A DNA stretch of 64,000 nucleotides from Sphingomonas colocasiae. GTDB lineage: Bacteria; Pseudomonadota; Alphaproteobacteria; Sphingomonadales; Sphingomonadaceae. This document shows, piece by piece, positions 37,585-48,457 of the stretch; position 1 is the first letter of the stretch, and the number at the start of each line of letters is the position of its first letter. Below the pieces are notes generated by a model. The model ran no database searches and was not told the origin of the DNA. It saw nothing but the letters and a program-made list of their open reading frames with translations. Both the position numbers and the translations under genes were made by a program. Location: contig NZ_JAINVV010000009.1 of assembly GCF_019880585.1 (NCBI RefSeq), positions 310,001 through 374,000 of the forward strand, written 5' to 3'.

Positions 37585-39663
37585 TTATTTCGCGCCCAGC
37601 TTCTCGTTCAGGAAGCGATCCTGCTCGTGCCACAGTCGTACCCAGCTTTCGTGTCGCACGAAGCCATGCGCCTCGCCCGGCAGGATCACGGTGCGGACAT
37701 CGACGTTACGCGCCTTCAACTTCTGCGCGAGGTCGACGGTTTCGCGGACATCGACATTCATGTCCTGGTCGCCGCTGAACAGCAGCACGGGCGAGCGCCA
37801 GCCGTCGATCGCGCCGAGCGGCGACGCCTTGAGCGCGGTCGGGCGATTGGCCTCGCTCACCCCGAAGAAGCGGCTGGGATTGAGGTGCCCTTCCAGCGCC
37901 GACGGCCAGGACCAGTCGAACACGCCATGGATCGCGACGCCCGCGCTGAACAGATCGGAATTGCGCGCCAAGGCCTGGCCGGTGAGCAGCCCGCCATAGG
38001 AACCGCCCCAGATGCCGATCCGCTTGCGATCGACATCGTCGCGCTGCGCGAGCCAGCGGCCGACGCCCAGCACGTCGCTATATTCGGACGCGGCGCGCCA
38101 GCCGCGCCCTTCTGCCTCGCGGAAGGCGCGGCCATAGCCGATGCCGGAGCGATAATTGACCGCGACGACGACATAGCCCTGTTCGGCCAGGCGCCGGTTC
38201 ATCGCATAATCGTTCGCGTAATAATCGCTATAGTGGAAGGCGGGGTACATCTGGCGTGAAGGCCCGCCATGGACATAGACGAGCGCGGGATGCGGCCCTT
38301 TGCCGGCGGGCATGAAGAGCTGCGCGGGCACGGTGCCGCCATCGGCGGCCTTGATGCGGACCGCCTTGGGGGCGGGCGCCGCGAAACTGCGGCTATAGCC
38401 ATAGTCGGCCGGCTTCTCCGCCATCACCGTCGCGCCCGACTTCAGATCGAGCACGCGGACGAGCGGCGCATTGTCGGTATCGCCGCCGGTGAGCGCGACA
38501 TAGCCGCTGGCGCCTGCCGTGACCGCATTGGCCATGACGACGTCATCGCGCTTCACCTGACGCTCGGCGCCGGTGCGGACATTGATGATCGAAAGCTGGC
38601 GCGTGTCGATGTCGCGGCAATTATGGACGACGAACAGCGAATCGGCGCCGGCCGGCTCGCTTTCCGCCGCCTCGCAGCCGGTTGGGGTCAGGCCGCGAAT
38701 CTCGCCGCCCCCGCGCGCCACCGCGTAAAGCCGGCCCCAGCCGTCATGCTCGGAATAGAAGACGATCGTGTCGTCGCCCACCCAGCGCAGCGCATTGTCG
38801 CCATCCTCGAGCCCCGCCGTCACCGCGCGGTCCTTGCTCTGCCACAACGTGCGGATCGCGCCGGTCGCGATCTCGACGGTCTCGACCGCGAAAGGCTCGC
38901 TTTCGGTCAGATCGTAGGTCACGTCATGCTGACGGCCGCCGAAGCGCAGATAGGCGACGGTCTTGCCGTCGGGCGACAGCACCGGCGAACCGACCCGGTC
39001 GGCGCCCGTGACCAGCCACTCCACCTTGTCCGCACCCAATGCGTAGCGACCCAGGAACGAATAGCCGCCGCGATCGGAAACGAAGATCAGCCCCTTGCCG
39101 TCCCTGGTCCAGATCGGCTGGCCGAACGCGGCCCCGCCCGCGATCATCAGCTTGGACTGGCCGGGCGCGGCGAGTTCGGCCGACCAGAGATCGCGGCCCT
39201 GGCGATAGATGAGCGTGCGCCCATCCGGGGAGAAGATCGGGCCCTGGCCGGCCGCGACCTGGACCGGCTTCGCCCCGGCGCGCGCCTCCATCACCCAGAG
39301 CGTCGGCTTGGGCGGATCGATCAGGCTGGCGGGATTATAGGCGCGTCCGCCGCCGAAGCCGGCCGCGGTCTGGAAAACGACGTAGCGGCCGTCGGGCGAC
39401 ATGCGGACATCGGTGATCGGCTGGCCATCGCTATCGGTGCGCGAGAACAGCTTGATTCGTTCGAATTTGGGGGCACTGGCGGCCATGATGATGCTGTCGC
39501 TGCCCTGGCGGATCAGCCAGGCAAAGGCGGGCGCGTCGGCGGCGCTGACCGTCGTGGCGAGCGGGAAACGGAGGAATGCGGTATCGTCCTGCGCCGCAGC
39601 GATCGCGGGAAAGGCGAGCAGCGCGGCACCCGCCGCCAGAGCCATGCGGAAAGACTTGGGCAT
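37585..39663 (-). CDS. Second exported S9-family prolyl oligopeptidase
   Basis: 692 residues from ATG 39663 with AGGGGAACG upstream; signal peptide MALAAGAALLAFPAIAAAQ. Propeller repeats (MSPDGRYVVFQ, FSPDGRTLIYR, LSPDGKTVAYL) lead into an alpha/beta-hydrolase domain with Ser555 in GGSYGG, Asp in GDQDMNV and His in EAHGFVRHE. Same architecture as the gene at 19.1 kb, including HGGPSRQM before the oxyanion hole, so the two look like diverged paralogues. Periplasmic peptide degradation is likely. It stands alone, between a diguanylate cyclase and a divergent DUF1275 gene. Confidence 0.93.
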   Translation of the reverse strand: MPKSFRMALAAGAALLAFPAIAAAQDDTAFLRFPLATTVSAADAPAFAWLIRQGSDSIIMAASAPKFERIKLFSRTDSDGQPITDVRMSPDGRYVVFQTAAGFGGGRAYNPASLIDPPKPTLWVMEARAGAKPVQVAAGQGPIFSPDGRTLIYRQGRDLWSAELAAPGQSKLMIAGGAAFGQPIWTRDGKGLIFVSDRGGYSFLGRYALGADKVEWLVTGADRVGSPVLSPDGKTVAYLRFGGRQHDVTYDLTESEPFAVETVEIATGAIRTLWQSKDRAVTAGLEDGDNALRWVGDDTIVFYSEHDGWGRLYAVARGGGEIRGLTPTGCEAAESEPAGADSLFVVHNCRDIDTRQLSIINVRTGAERQVKRDDVVMANAVTAGASGYVALTGGDTDNAPLVRVLDLKSGATVMAEKPADYGYSRSFAAPAPKAVRIKAADGGTVPAQLFMPAGKGPHPALVYVHGGPSRQMYPAFHYSDYYANDYAMNRRLAEQGYVVVAVNYRSGIGYGRAFREAEGRGWRAASEYSDVLGVGRWLAQRDDVDRKRIGIWGGSYGGLLTGQALARNSDLFSAGVAIHGVFDWSWPSALEGHLNPSRFFGVSEANRPTALKASPLGAIDGWRSPVLLFSGDQDMNVDVRETVDLAQKLKARNVDVRTVILPGEAHGFVRHESWVRLWHEQDRFLNEKLGAK

Positions 39664-39816
39664 TTCGTTCCCCTCATTCTTGATTCTCTCCTGATCAGGA
39701 TGATTTTTCGGATCAGGCGGGGCGCTGTCTGCCACCCGCCGCGCCCAGTGACAAGCGGATCGCGACTCTTTCGATCGCGCCGTTCCGCCGGGCTCGATGG
39801 CGGGTTATGAAGCGGC

Positions 39817-40461
39817 ATGATCCGACACGACCGACATGCGCAACGGCTGGCCATTTGCCTGGCGATGCTCGCGGGTTTTGTCGATGCGGTGGGCTTTCTG
39901 AAGCTGGGCGGCCTGTTCGTATCGTTCATGAGCGGCAATTCGACGCGGCTGGCGGTGGGCCTTTCCGAAGGGTCGTCCTTCGCATGGCGCGCGGCGCTGC
40001 TGATCGCGGCGTTCGTGATCGGCGTCGTCGCCGGATCGCTGCTGCCCGCCACGGCGAAGAACCGCCCGCGCGCGGTGCTCGCGATGGTCGCGGCGCTGTT
40101 GCTCTCCGCCGCGCTGGCGGACCTGCTGGGCATGAACAATGCCGCGATCGGCGCCATGGCGCTTGCGATGGGGTGCGCGAACACCGTTTTCCAGCGAGAC
40201 GGCGAAGTGAGCATCGGCGTCACCTATATGACCGGCACGCTGGTCAAGCTGGGCCAGCGGATCGCCGATGCGTTGCGCGGCGGCGCCCCGATGGCCTGGA
40301 TCCCCTATCTGCTGCTCTGGCTAGGGCTGGTCGCCGGCGCGGTCGCCGGATCGATCGGCTATATGCATGCCGGCCTCGCCAGCCTGTGGATCGCCGCGGC
40401 CGGCGCGGCGCTGCTCGCGATGCTGGCGCGGCAAGGCGCTGTCATCCCCGGCACGCAATAG
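39817..40461 (+). CDS. DUF1275 (YoaK family) membrane protein
   Basis: 214 residues with six predicted membrane helices. It has the family pattern MLAGFVDAVGFLKLGGLFVSFMSGN near the start (seen in shorter pieces: GFVDAVGF, SFMSGNSTR) and GVTYMTGTLVKLG in the middle. Function unknown; often called a transporter without evidence. No signal peptide beyond the first helix. Followed by the chaperedoxin operon after 71 bases. Confidence 0.87.
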   Translation: MIRHDRHAQRLAICLAMLAGFVDAVGFLKLGGLFVSFMSGNSTRLAVGLSEGSSFAWRAALLIAAFVIGVVAGSLLPATAKNRPRAVLAMVAALLLSAALADLLGMNNAAIGAMALAMGCANTVFQRDGEVSIGVTYMTGTLVKLGQRIADALRGGAPMAWIPYLLLWLGLVAGAVAGSIGYMHAGLASLWIAAAGAALLAMLARQGAVIPGTQ

Positions 40462-40532
40462 TCCGGTACGGGGCTTGGCAAGACGCCCCTCGGCCCCACA
40501 TAAGGCCGCGACATCAGCAGGAGTGAAGATCG

Positions 40533-41444
40533 GTGGCGAGTCTCGGAATGGGTGCTAACGAACGCGAGGCTTTCGAGGCCTTCAAGCGCGACGTGATCGA
40601 ACCCTCGATGACGAGCCTGGTGATCATCGATTTCTGGGCCGAATGGTGCGGCCCGTGCAAGCAGCTCGGCCCGGTGATCGAAAAGGTCGCGGCCGATTAT
40701 GCCGACAAGGGCGTCAAGCTCGTCAAGATCGATGTCGACGCCAACAAGGCCGTCGCCGCCCAGTTCCGCATCCAGTCCATCCCCACCGTCTATGCGGTGT
40801 TCCAGGGCCAGATCGTCGCGGACATGACACCCGCGCGCACCGAAGGCCAGATCAAGCAGATGCTCGATCAGATCCTGCGGCAGTTGCCGGTGCAGAGCGC
40901 CGAAGCCGATCTGAAGCAGGAAATCGCGCCACTGCTCGCCATGGGCGAGGAGGTGCTGGCGGCGGGCGATGCGGAGCGCGCGTTGGCAATCTTCGGGCAG
41001 ATCGTCGAAATGGCGCCGGAGGAAGCCGCCGCGCTTTCCGGGCAATTGCGCGCCGCGGTCGCGGCCGGCCACACCGAGGAAGCCGAGGCGATGCTTGCCG
41101 CGCTGCCGGAAGCGCTGCGCAAGGATGCCGCGATCCAGCGCGCCGAGAGCGCGCTCGCGCTCGCCAAGGAAGCGCAACCCGTCGACGATCTCGCCGCCCT
41201 GCGCGCACGCGTCGAGGCCGACCCCGACGATCATGAGGCGCGCTTCGAACTGGCCGGCGGCCTGATGGCGGCGGGCGACCGCGAGGGTGCTGCGGACGCG
41301 CTGCTCGAAAGCATCGCGCGCGATCGCACCTGGAACGATGGCGCGGCGCGCCAGCGGCTGCTGAAGCTGATGGAAGTCGTCGGGCTGGAGGATCCCTGGG
41401 TGTCGCAGCTTCGCCGGCGGCTCTCCGCGATCCTGTTCACCTGA
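40533..41444 (+). CDS. cnoX: Chaperedoxin (thioredoxin-TPR fusion, CnoX-like)
   Basis: 303 residues from GTG 40533, with AGGAG nine bases upstream; ATG 40548 is an alternative. Residues 10-115 are a thioredoxin domain with an intact WCGPC (Cys39/Cys42) and the cis-Pro in SIPTVYAV. The rest is helical TPR-type (EVLAAGDAERALAIFGQIVE, and the pair around RKDAAIQRAESALALAKEA). E. coli CnoX has lost the first cysteine, whereas alphaproteobacterial members keep CxxC and should have redox as well as holdase activity. Stop and next start share one base (TGATG). Confidence 0.88.
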   Translation: MASLGMGANEREAFEAFKRDVIEPSMTSLVIIDFWAEWCGPCKQLGPVIEKVAADYADKGVKLVKIDVDANKAVAAQFRIQSIPTVYAVFQGQIVADMTPARTEGQIKQMLDQILRQLPVQSAEADLKQEIAPLLAMGEEVLAAGDAERALAIFGQIVEMAPEEAAALSGQLRAAVAAGHTEEAEAMLAALPEALRKDAAIQRAESALALAKEAQPVDDLAALRARVEADPDDHEARFELAGGLMAAGDREGAADALLESIARDRTWNDGAARQRLLKLMEVVGLEDPWVSQLRRRLSAILFT

Positions 41445-42100
41445 TGGCTGGCGGCGGATCCCGCCTGTCGGTCTTTCCGCTGCCCGGCGCGTTGCTGTTC
41501 CCGCGCATGCAGTTGCCGCTGCATATCTTCGAGCCGCGCTATCGCGCGCTCGTCAGCGACGCGATGGCGCGCGACCGCCGTATCGGCATGATCCAGCCGA
41601 TTCCGGTCGCGCTCGAATCGGCAACTACGGCCAATGAAGCGCCGCCCCTGTTCGGTGTGGGCTGTGTCGGCCGGATCGCGCATGTCGAGGCGCTGGACGA
41701 TGGCCGCTACAATATCGTGCTCGAAGGGCTGGCGCGCTTCCGCACGCTGCGCGAGCTGGACGTGACCACGCCGTTCCGCCAGCTCGAAGTCAGCTTCGAC
41801 GGTTTTGCCGACGACGAGGACGACGCGGTGCTCGACATCGCCCGCCGCGCCGCGCTGGAGATCGAATCGCGCCGCTTCGCCGATGCCCAGGGCTATGCCG
41901 TCGACTGGGAAGCGGTGGCGCGGCTCGACGACGAATCGCTGGTCAACGGCATCGCGCAGATCGCGCCGTTCGACGTCGCGGCGAAACAGGCGTTGCTCGA
42001 AGCTTCCGACATCGCCGAACGCGCCGACCTGATCGTGCAATTGATGCAATTCTTCGCGCGCCACGGCAATGACGACGGCGACGGAGCGACGCTGCAATGA
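41444..42100 (+). CDS. LON substrate-binding-domain protein
   Basis: 218 residues. Only the N-terminal (LAN/PUA-like) domain of Lon is present, without ATPase or protease parts: [29 protein letters not shown] and [21 protein letters not shown]-like segments (seen as [11 protein letters not shown]). Likely a substrate-recognition or regulatory protein; cytosolic. It is coupled on both sides (TGATG with cnoX, ATGA with the Trm112-like gene), which suggests a shared proteostasis role. Confidence 0.87.
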   Translation: MAGGGSRLSVFPLPGALLFPRMQLPLHIFEPRYRALVSDAMARDRRIGMIQPIPVALESATTANEAPPLFGVGCVGRIAHVEALDDGRYNIVLEGLARFRTLRELDVTTPFRQLEVSFDGFADDEDDAVLDIARRAALEIESRRFADAQGYAVDWEAVARLDDESLVNGIAQIAPFDVAAKQALLEASDIAERADLIVQLMQFFARHGNDDGDGATLQ

Positions 42101-42276
42101 GCATCGATCCCGACCTGCTCGCGATCCTGGTCTGCCCGCTCACCCGCCAGCCGCTGCGTTACGATGAAGCGCGGCAGGAACTGGTGTCCGAAGCCGCGGG
42201 ACTGGCCTATCCGGTACGCGACGGGGTACCGGTGCTGCTGGTCGAAGAGGCGCGTACGCTCGACCGAAGCGATTAG
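42097..42276 (+). CDS. Trm112/YcaR-family small protein (UPF0434)
   Basis: 59 residues from an ATG overlapping the previous stop. Sequence pattern: [14 protein letters not shown] near the start and [19 protein letters not shown] near the end, the UPF0434 signature. Only one Cys of the usual zinc set remains (CPLT), so zinc binding is doubtful. Trm112-like proteins activate methyltransferases; no partner is nearby. Confidence 0.9.
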   Translation: MSIDPDLLAILVCPLTRQPLRYDEARQELVSEAAGLAYPVRDGVPVLLVEEARTLDRSD

Positions 42277-42290
42277 ACATCAATCCCTAT

Positions 42291-42405
42291 TCCGTTCGCT
42301 TCGAGCAGCGTCGAGCCTGTCGAGACGCGGCCGTCGAGAAGTCTTCCGGCGCCCTTCTCGACTTCGGTTCTCGACAAGCTCGAACCTGCGCTCGAAGCAA
42401 ACGGA
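42291..42405 (+). repeat. Large nested inverted repeat (115 bp)
   Basis: Outer arms TCCGTTCGCTTCGAGC (42291-42306) and GCTCGAAGCAAACGGA (42390-42405) pair at 15 of 16 positions. Inside, GAGCCTGTCGAGA pairs with TCTCGACAAGCTC, and GTCGAGAAG with CTTCTCGAC. The whole would fold into one long hairpin between the convergent Trm112-like and sdaA genes. This is the style of intergenic palindromic units common in sphingomonads and may serve as a bidirectional terminator. Confidence 0.75.
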
Positions 42406-42455
42406 TAGTCGTCAGCCGCAGAAAGTGACGGCATCCGCCATGTCGCAGCTATCCC

Positions 42456-43838
42456 TCAGCACTCCACCACATTGACAGCGAGGCCGCCGAGCGACGTTTC
42501 CTTGTAGCGCTCGGACATGTCGAGCCCGGTCTTGCGCATCGTCTCGATCACCTGGTCCAGGCTCACCCGGTGCGTGCCGTCGCCCAGCATCGCCAGCCGC
42601 GTCGCCTCCACCGCCTTGATCGATCCCACCGCATTGCGCTCGATGCACGGCACCTGGACCAGCCCGCCCACCGGATCGCAGGTGAGACCCAGATTATGCT
42701 CCATGCCGATCTCCGCGGCATTCTCGATCTGCGCGGGCGTCGCGCCGAGCGCGGCGGCGAGGCCGGCGGCCGCCATCGAACAGGCGACACCGACTTCGCC
42801 CTGGCAACCGACTTCGGCGCCCGAGATCGAGGCATTCTCGCGGAAGAGCGAACCGATCGCGGCGGCGGTCAGCAGGAAATCCTCGACGCCCTCGCGCGTC
42901 GCCTTGGGCGTGAAACGCTCATAATAGCGCAGCACCGCCGGCACGATGCCCGCAGCGCCGTTGGTCGGCGCGGTCACCACCTTGCCGCCGGCCGCATTCT
43001 CCTCGTTCACCGCCAGCGCCCACAGGTTGATCCAGTCGATCACGGTCAGCGGATCGGCGAGCGCGCGTTCCTGGCGCTCGATGAGCGTGCGATAGACGCC
43101 GGGTGCGCGGCGCTTGACGCGCAGACCGCCAGGCAGCTCGCAGCTCGCGGAGCGGATGCCGCGATCGATACAGGCCGACATCGCGTCGGCGATCGCGCCG
43201 AGCCGCGCGGAAACCTCGTCCGGCGCCAGCGTCGCTTCCTCGTTGGCGCGCATCAGCCCGGCGATGGTCAGGCCCTTCTCCTCGGCGAGCGCGAGCAGTT
43301 CGGCGCCCGAATGGAAGATATGCGGCACGTCCCATCCGCCTTCGGGCGCGGCATTGCGGCCGATCTGGTCTTCATCGAGCACCGCGCCGCCACCGACCGA
43401 ATAATAGGTGCGGCGCGCAAGCTCGGCCCCGGCGCCGTCGAATGCGGTGAAGGTCATGGCGTTGGAATGGAAATCGAGCCGCTCGCGCTGGAGGAAGCGC
43501 AGATCCCTGGCTTCGTCGAACGCGATATCGTGGACGCCGCCCAGCTTCAGCCGGCTCTCCGCGCGGATCGCCGCGATCGCTGCGTCGGCCGCATCGGGAT
43601 CGATCGCGGCAGGCACATGGCCGGCCAGCCCCAGCAACACCGCGCGATCGGTGGCGTGGCCCTTGCCGGTCAGCGCCAGCGACCCATAAAGCGCCGCATC
43701 GACACGGACGACGCGATCGATGACGCCAAGGTCCGACAGGCGCCGCGCGAAATCGGCGCCGGCCGTCATCGGCCCCATGGTGTGCGAACTCGACGGCCCC
43801 ACCCCGATCTTGAACAGGTCGAATACGCTCGCAACCAT
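42456..43838 (-). CDS. sdaA: L-serine ammonia-lyase (iron-sulfur L-serine dehydratase)
   Basis: Deaminates L-serine to pyruvate using a [4Fe-4S] cluster; cytosolic. 460 residues, the single-chain form. Starts with [21 protein letters not shown]; cluster-binding cysteines lie in [18 protein letters not shown] and [18 protein letters not shown]. The ACT-less length matches E. coli SdaA/SdaB. It may be co-transcribed with the YnfA-like gene 9 bases upstream. Confidence 0.96.
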   Translation of the reverse strand: MVASVFDLFKIGVGPSSSHTMGPMTAGADFARRLSDLGVIDRVVRVDAALYGSLALTGKGHATDRAVLLGLAGHVPAAIDPDAADAAIAAIRAESRLKLGGVHDIAFDEARDLRFLQRERLDFHSNAMTFTAFDGAGAELARRTYYSVGGGAVLDEDQIGRNAAPEGGWDVPHIFHSGAELLALAEEKGLTIAGLMRANEEATLAPDEVSARLGAIADAMSACIDRGIRSASCELPGGLRVKRRAPGVYRTLIERQERALADPLTVIDWINLWALAVNEENAAGGKVVTAPTNGAAGIVPAVLRYYERFTPKATREGVEDFLLTAAAIGSLFRENASISGAEVGCQGEVGVACSMAAAGLAAALGATPAQIENAAEIGMEHNLGLTCDPVGGLVQVPCIERNAVGSIKAVEATRLAMLGDGTHRVSLDQVIETMRKTGLDMSERYKETSLGGLAVNVVEC

Positions 43839-43847
43839 TTCAGCCCC

Positions 43848-44171
43848 TCAATGTCCTCTCGGCCCGAACAGGATCAGCGCGGCGCCCAGCAGACAGACCG
43901 CACCGCCCATGATGTCCCATCGATCAGGCCGTGCACCTTCGACCGCCCAGAGCCAGCCGAGCGACGCGACGATGTAGACGCCGCCATAGGCCGCGAAGGC
44001 CCGTCCCGCCAGCGCGCTTTCCACCATCGTCAATGCCCAGGCGAACAAGGCGAGCGACACCATGCCCGGTGCGACCCAAAGTGCCGACTTGCCCAGCCGC
44101 AGCCATGCCCAGAAGGCGAAGCATCCGAAGATCTCCGCCAGCGCGGCGCCAAGATAGATGAGGGGCGTCAA
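43848..44171 (-). CDS. YnfA family (UPF0060) small membrane protein
   Basis: 107 residues, four membrane helices. Signature: [21 protein letters not shown] at the start and [16 protein letters not shown] in the third helix. The family is distantly related to small multidrug resistance transporters, but transport has not been firmly shown for most members. Nine bases upstream of sdaA on the same strand. Confidence 0.93.
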   Translation of the reverse strand: MTPLIYLGAALAEIFGCFAFWAWLRLGKSALWVAPGMVSLALFAWALTMVESALAGRAFAAYGGVYIVASLGWLWAVEGARPDRWDIMGGAVCLLGAALILFGPRGH

Positions 44172-44275
44172 CGGCCGATACCGGCGCCTGCCATATGCGT
44201 GATCATCCCGGCTCTCCGCGATTTTATGGCTTTCGCTTTACGCAGGCCCATCGGGTGAGGCAATCGCTGCACCCG

Positions 44276-46036
44276 ATGATCGCCGATACCCAGCCTTTCG
44301 TCCTGCTCGACGACGCGCGCGCCACCGGCGCGGGCATGGCGCGGCTGTATCGCGATCCCGTCGGCATCGTCGCGGCATCGGCGATCGCCGATATTCCAGC
44401 CGCGATGGAACGCCTGGCCCGGGCCCGGACGGACGGCCTGCATGCCGCCGGCTATATCGCCTATGAAGCGAGCCCCGCTTTCGAGCCCGGATTGCCCATG
44501 CGGCACGATCCATCGCTGCCGCTGCTCTGGTTCGGCCTGTTCCGGGGCTTCACCGCGATCCCGGCGGATGAGGTCGCGGCATTGCTGCCCGATCCCGCCG
44601 GCGCCTGGGCGGGCACGCCCGAGCCCGAATTGTCCGCCCCCGACTATGCGACGCGCTTCGCCCGCGTCCGCGATTATATCGCGGCGGGCGACATCTATCA
44701 GGCCAATCTCAGCTTCCGCGCGCGCGTTCCGGTCGCGGGCCATCCGCTCGCGCTTTATGCGCGGCTGCGCGCCGCGTCGGAGGCGGGCTGGGGTGGCGCG
44801 TTGTTCACCGGCGAGCATTGGCTGTTGTCCGCCTCGCCCGAATTGTTCTTCACGCTCGACAAGGGCATGCTGACCGCGCGGCCGATGAAGGGCACGGCGC
44901 GCCGCCACGCGGATGCCGTCGCGGATCGCGCGGCAGCGGCGGCGCTCGGCGCCGATCCCAAGGAGCGGGCCGAGAATCTGATGATCGTCGATCTGCTGCG
45001 CAACGACCTGTCGCGCGTGGCGGAGGCCGGCAGCGTCGCTGTGCCGAACCTGTTCACCGTCGAAACCTATCCGACGATCCACACAATGACATCGACGGTC
45101 ACCGCGCGGCTGTCGCCTGGCCGCGCCCCGGTGGACGTGCTGGAAGCGCTGTTTCCCTGCGGATCGATCACCGGCGCGCCCAAGATCCGCGCGATGGAAA
45201 TCATCGCCGAGGTCGAGACTTCGGCGCGAGGTGCCTATACGGGATCGATCGGATGGCTTGATCCGGCGGGCGATGCGGCGTTCAATGTCGTCATCAGGAC
45301 ACTGACAATGAAGCGGGGGGCCGTTGACGCTGAAATCGGACTGGGAAGCGCGGTGGTCGCGGATTCGAGCGCGGCGGGCGAATGGGCGGAATGCCTCGCC
45401 AAGGGCCGCTTCGTGACCACAGGCGCGCGCGCGTTCGACCTGATCGAAACCATGGCCTTCGACCCGTCGGACGGGTTGCTGCTGCTGGAACGCCATCTCG
45501 AACGGATGAAGGCGAGTGCCGACGCGCTGGGCTTCGCCTTCGACCGCCACGAAGTCCGCAACGAGCTGCAGGCCGCGACATTCCGGCTGCGCGCCGCATC
45601 GCGCGTCCGCCTGTTGCTGGCGAAGAGCGGCGCCGTCGCGATCGAGATCCGCCCCGCTCCACCGCCAGCACAAGCGCCCGTCACGGTCGCGCTCCAACCG
45701 CTTCCCGTCGATCCCGCCGATTTCCGGCTGCGCCACAAGACGACCGATCGCGGCTTCTATCGCGAGGCGCTGGGCAGCGCCGGCAGCTTCGAGGTGATCT
45801 TCGAAGACGGCGAAGGCCGGCTGACCGAAGGCAGCTTCACCAACATCTTCGTCGAACGGAACGGCGCGCTGCTGACCCCGCCGCTCGCGCGCGGACTGTT
45901 GCCGGGCATCCTGCGGGGACGGCTTCTGGACGAGGGTCGCGCCGTCGAAGCCGATCTGACGGCGGCCGATCTCGCCGACGGATTCTTCGTCGGCAATGCC
46001 GTGCGCGGGCTGATTCCGGCGGTTCTGGTTCGCTGA
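44276..46036 (+). CDS. pabB: Fused aminodeoxychorismate synthase component I / 4-amino-4-deoxychorismate lyase
   Basis: Two steps of p-aminobenzoate synthesis for folate on one chain. 586 residues from ATG 44276; a longer frame exists but its extra residues look non-coding. PabB part (1 to about 405): DIYQANLSF, RPMKGTARR, DLLRNDLSRVA and GSITGAPKIRAMEII, the chorismate-binding core. PabC part (about 410-586): FDLIETMAF, PLP lysine in RHKTTDRGFYREAL, and TEGSFTNIFVERNG of the class IV aminotransferase fold. The glutaminase PabA is not in the window. Confidence 0.94.
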   Translation: MIADTQPFVLLDDARATGAGMARLYRDPVGIVAASAIADIPAAMERLARARTDGLHAAGYIAYEASPAFEPGLPMRHDPSLPLLWFGLFRGFTAIPADEVAALLPDPAGAWAGTPEPELSAPDYATRFARVRDYIAAGDIYQANLSFRARVPVAGHPLALYARLRAASEAGWGGALFTGEHWLLSASPELFFTLDKGMLTARPMKGTARRHADAVADRAAAAALGADPKERAENLMIVDLLRNDLSRVAEAGSVAVPNLFTVETYPTIHTMTSTVTARLSPGRAPVDVLEALFPCGSITGAPKIRAMEIIAEVETSARGAYTGSIGWLDPAGDAAFNVVIRTLTMKRGAVDAEIGLGSAVVADSSAAGEWAECLAKGRFVTTGARAFDLIETMAFDPSDGLLLLERHLERMKASADALGFAFDRHEVRNELQAATFRLRAASRVRLLLAKSGAVAIEIRPAPPPAQAPVTVALQPLPVDPADFRLRHKTTDRGFYREALGSAGSFEVIFEDGEGRLTEGSFTNIFVERNGALLTPPLARGLLPGILRGRLLDEGRAVEADLTAADLADGFFVGNAVRGLIPAVLVR

Positions 46037-47341
<1,305 letters not shown>

Positions 47342-47348
47342 TGCGGAA

Positions 47349-47366
47349 ACGGCGCCCCGGCGCCGT
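47349..47366 (+). terminator. GC-rich hairpin after the aminotransferase gene
   Basis: ACGGCGCC and GGCGCCGT, separated by CC, start 7 bases after the stop. The stem is strong but no T-run follows, so terminator function is only likely from position. Confidence 0.45.
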
Positions 47367-47544
47367 CATGGCGAAGAGACGCCCGAGCGGATGACCGGCA
47401 CCGCCGCATCCGCGCGGGCGCTTTCGAAGATGAACGAAACCCTGTGATCCCGTTCACTGCGGCGTCAGGCGCGCGGTGGCATCGCGGGTTGATCGGAAAC
47501 GATATTGATTCGGCCCAGCGTCGGACGAAAGAGGAAACGAGACA

Positions 47545-47688
47545 ATGATATCGGTGCTGAAATCCGATCTGGCTCGCCGCTTCGCTGGCGGTTTTCTGGT
47601 GGGGGCGATCGCCATCCTGGCCGTGCAGCCGCCCGAAGGCGCCATCCTTGCCATCGAAGCGTTGAAGGTCGCCGCCGGCCTCGCCTGA
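47545..47688 (+). CDS. Small single-helix membrane protein, no known family
   Basis: 47 residues, ATG behind GAGGAAACGAGACA. Sequence opens MISVLKSDLARRF, followed by one hydrophobic helix (GGFLVGAIAILAV) and an amphipathic end. It sits in a 400-base gap between aspC and msrA. A good ribosome-binding site, a start and stop in phase and the helix support it, but no homologue is recalled. Short positively charged N-terminus plus helix is typical of regulatory membrane peptides; a role is not inferred. Confidence 0.6.
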   Translation: MISVLKSDLARRFAGGFLVGAIAILAVQPPEGAILAIEALKVAAGLA

Positions 47689-47745
47689 TCGAGCCATCCC
47701 GCATTCATCGGGAAACTGCTAAGGGGTGGGCGAAGGATGCCCGCC

Positions 47746-48423
47746 ATGACTTCGAAATTCGCCGTCATTCCGTTCACCATCGCCGCCGCCGCGCTCGCGG
47801 CCCTGGCCTGGCCGATGCTGTCCGCCACCCCCGCCAATGCCGAGCAGGCGCGAAACCTGCCCCGCGCGGCGATCGACGCCGCCGCCGGCAAGGGCACGCA
47901 GACCGCGGTGCTGGCGGGCGGTTGCTTCTGGGGCATGGAGGCGGTGTTCGAACAGATGAAGGGCGTCCGCTCGGTCACCTCCGGCTATGCGGGCGGCACC
48001 GCCGACACCGCGACCTATGGCCAGGTCTCCAGCGAGCGCACCGGCCATGCAGAGGCGATCCGCATCGATTTTGATCCGGCGCTGGTGAGCTACGGCACGC
48101 TCCTGCGCGTCTTCTTCGCGGTCGCGCACGATCCCACCCAGCTCAATCGGCAGGGGCCGGACACCGGCCCCAGCTATCGCTCCGCGATCTTTCCGCAAAA
48201 TACGGAACAGGCGAAGATCGCGCAGGCCTATATCGCACAGCTCGGGCGCGTCCGCGCTTTTCCCAAGCCCATCGTCACCCGTATCGAGACGGGCCGCTTC
48301 TATCCGGCGGAGCCCTTCCACCAGGACTTCTTCCGCCGCAACCCGAACCATCCCTATATCCTGCGCTGGGACAAGCCGAAGGTGGCGGCATTCAAGGCCG
48401 GTTTTCCGGCATTGGCGCGATAA
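47746..48423 (+). CDS. msrA: Exported peptide-methionine (S)-S-oxide reductase MsrA
   Basis: Repairs methionine-S-sulfoxide. 225 residues from ATG 47746 (AAGG nine bases upstream); ATG 47737 is in frame and possible. Unlike cytosolic MsrA, a signal peptide precedes the catalytic domain ([21 protein letters not shown]), so it acts in the periplasm. Active-site Cys60 in [11 protein letters not shown], and [19 protein letters not shown] and PNHPYI. The cytosolic MsrB is 40 kb away. Confidence 0.94.
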   Translation: MTSKFAVIPFTIAAAALAALAWPMLSATPANAEQARNLPRAAIDAAAGKGTQTAVLAGGCFWGMEAVFEQMKGVRSVTSGYAGGTADTATYGQVSSERTGHAEAIRIDFDPALVSYGTLLRVFFAVAHDPTQLNRQGPDTGPSYRSAIFPQNTEQAKIAQAYIAQLGRVRAFPKPIVTRIETGRFYPAEPFHQDFFRRNPNHPYILRWDKPKVAAFKAGFPALAR

Positions 48424-48425
48424 TA

Positions 48426-48441
48426 CCCCGCGAACGCGGGG
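48426..48441 (+). repeat. Short palindrome between msrA and pdeM
   Basis: CCCCGCG-AA-CGCGGGG, a perfect 7-bp stem between convergent genes. Related in style to the palindrome at 18955-18982 and probably a degenerate copy of the same kind of unit. Confidence 0.6.
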
Positions 48442-48457
48442 ACGACAGGTTGGAAAT

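Noticed and set aside
43848-44171. YnfA-like protein as a drug-efflux SMR transporter
   Set aside because: The conserved Glu and sequence of EmrE-type transporters are not clearly present; kept as UPF0060.
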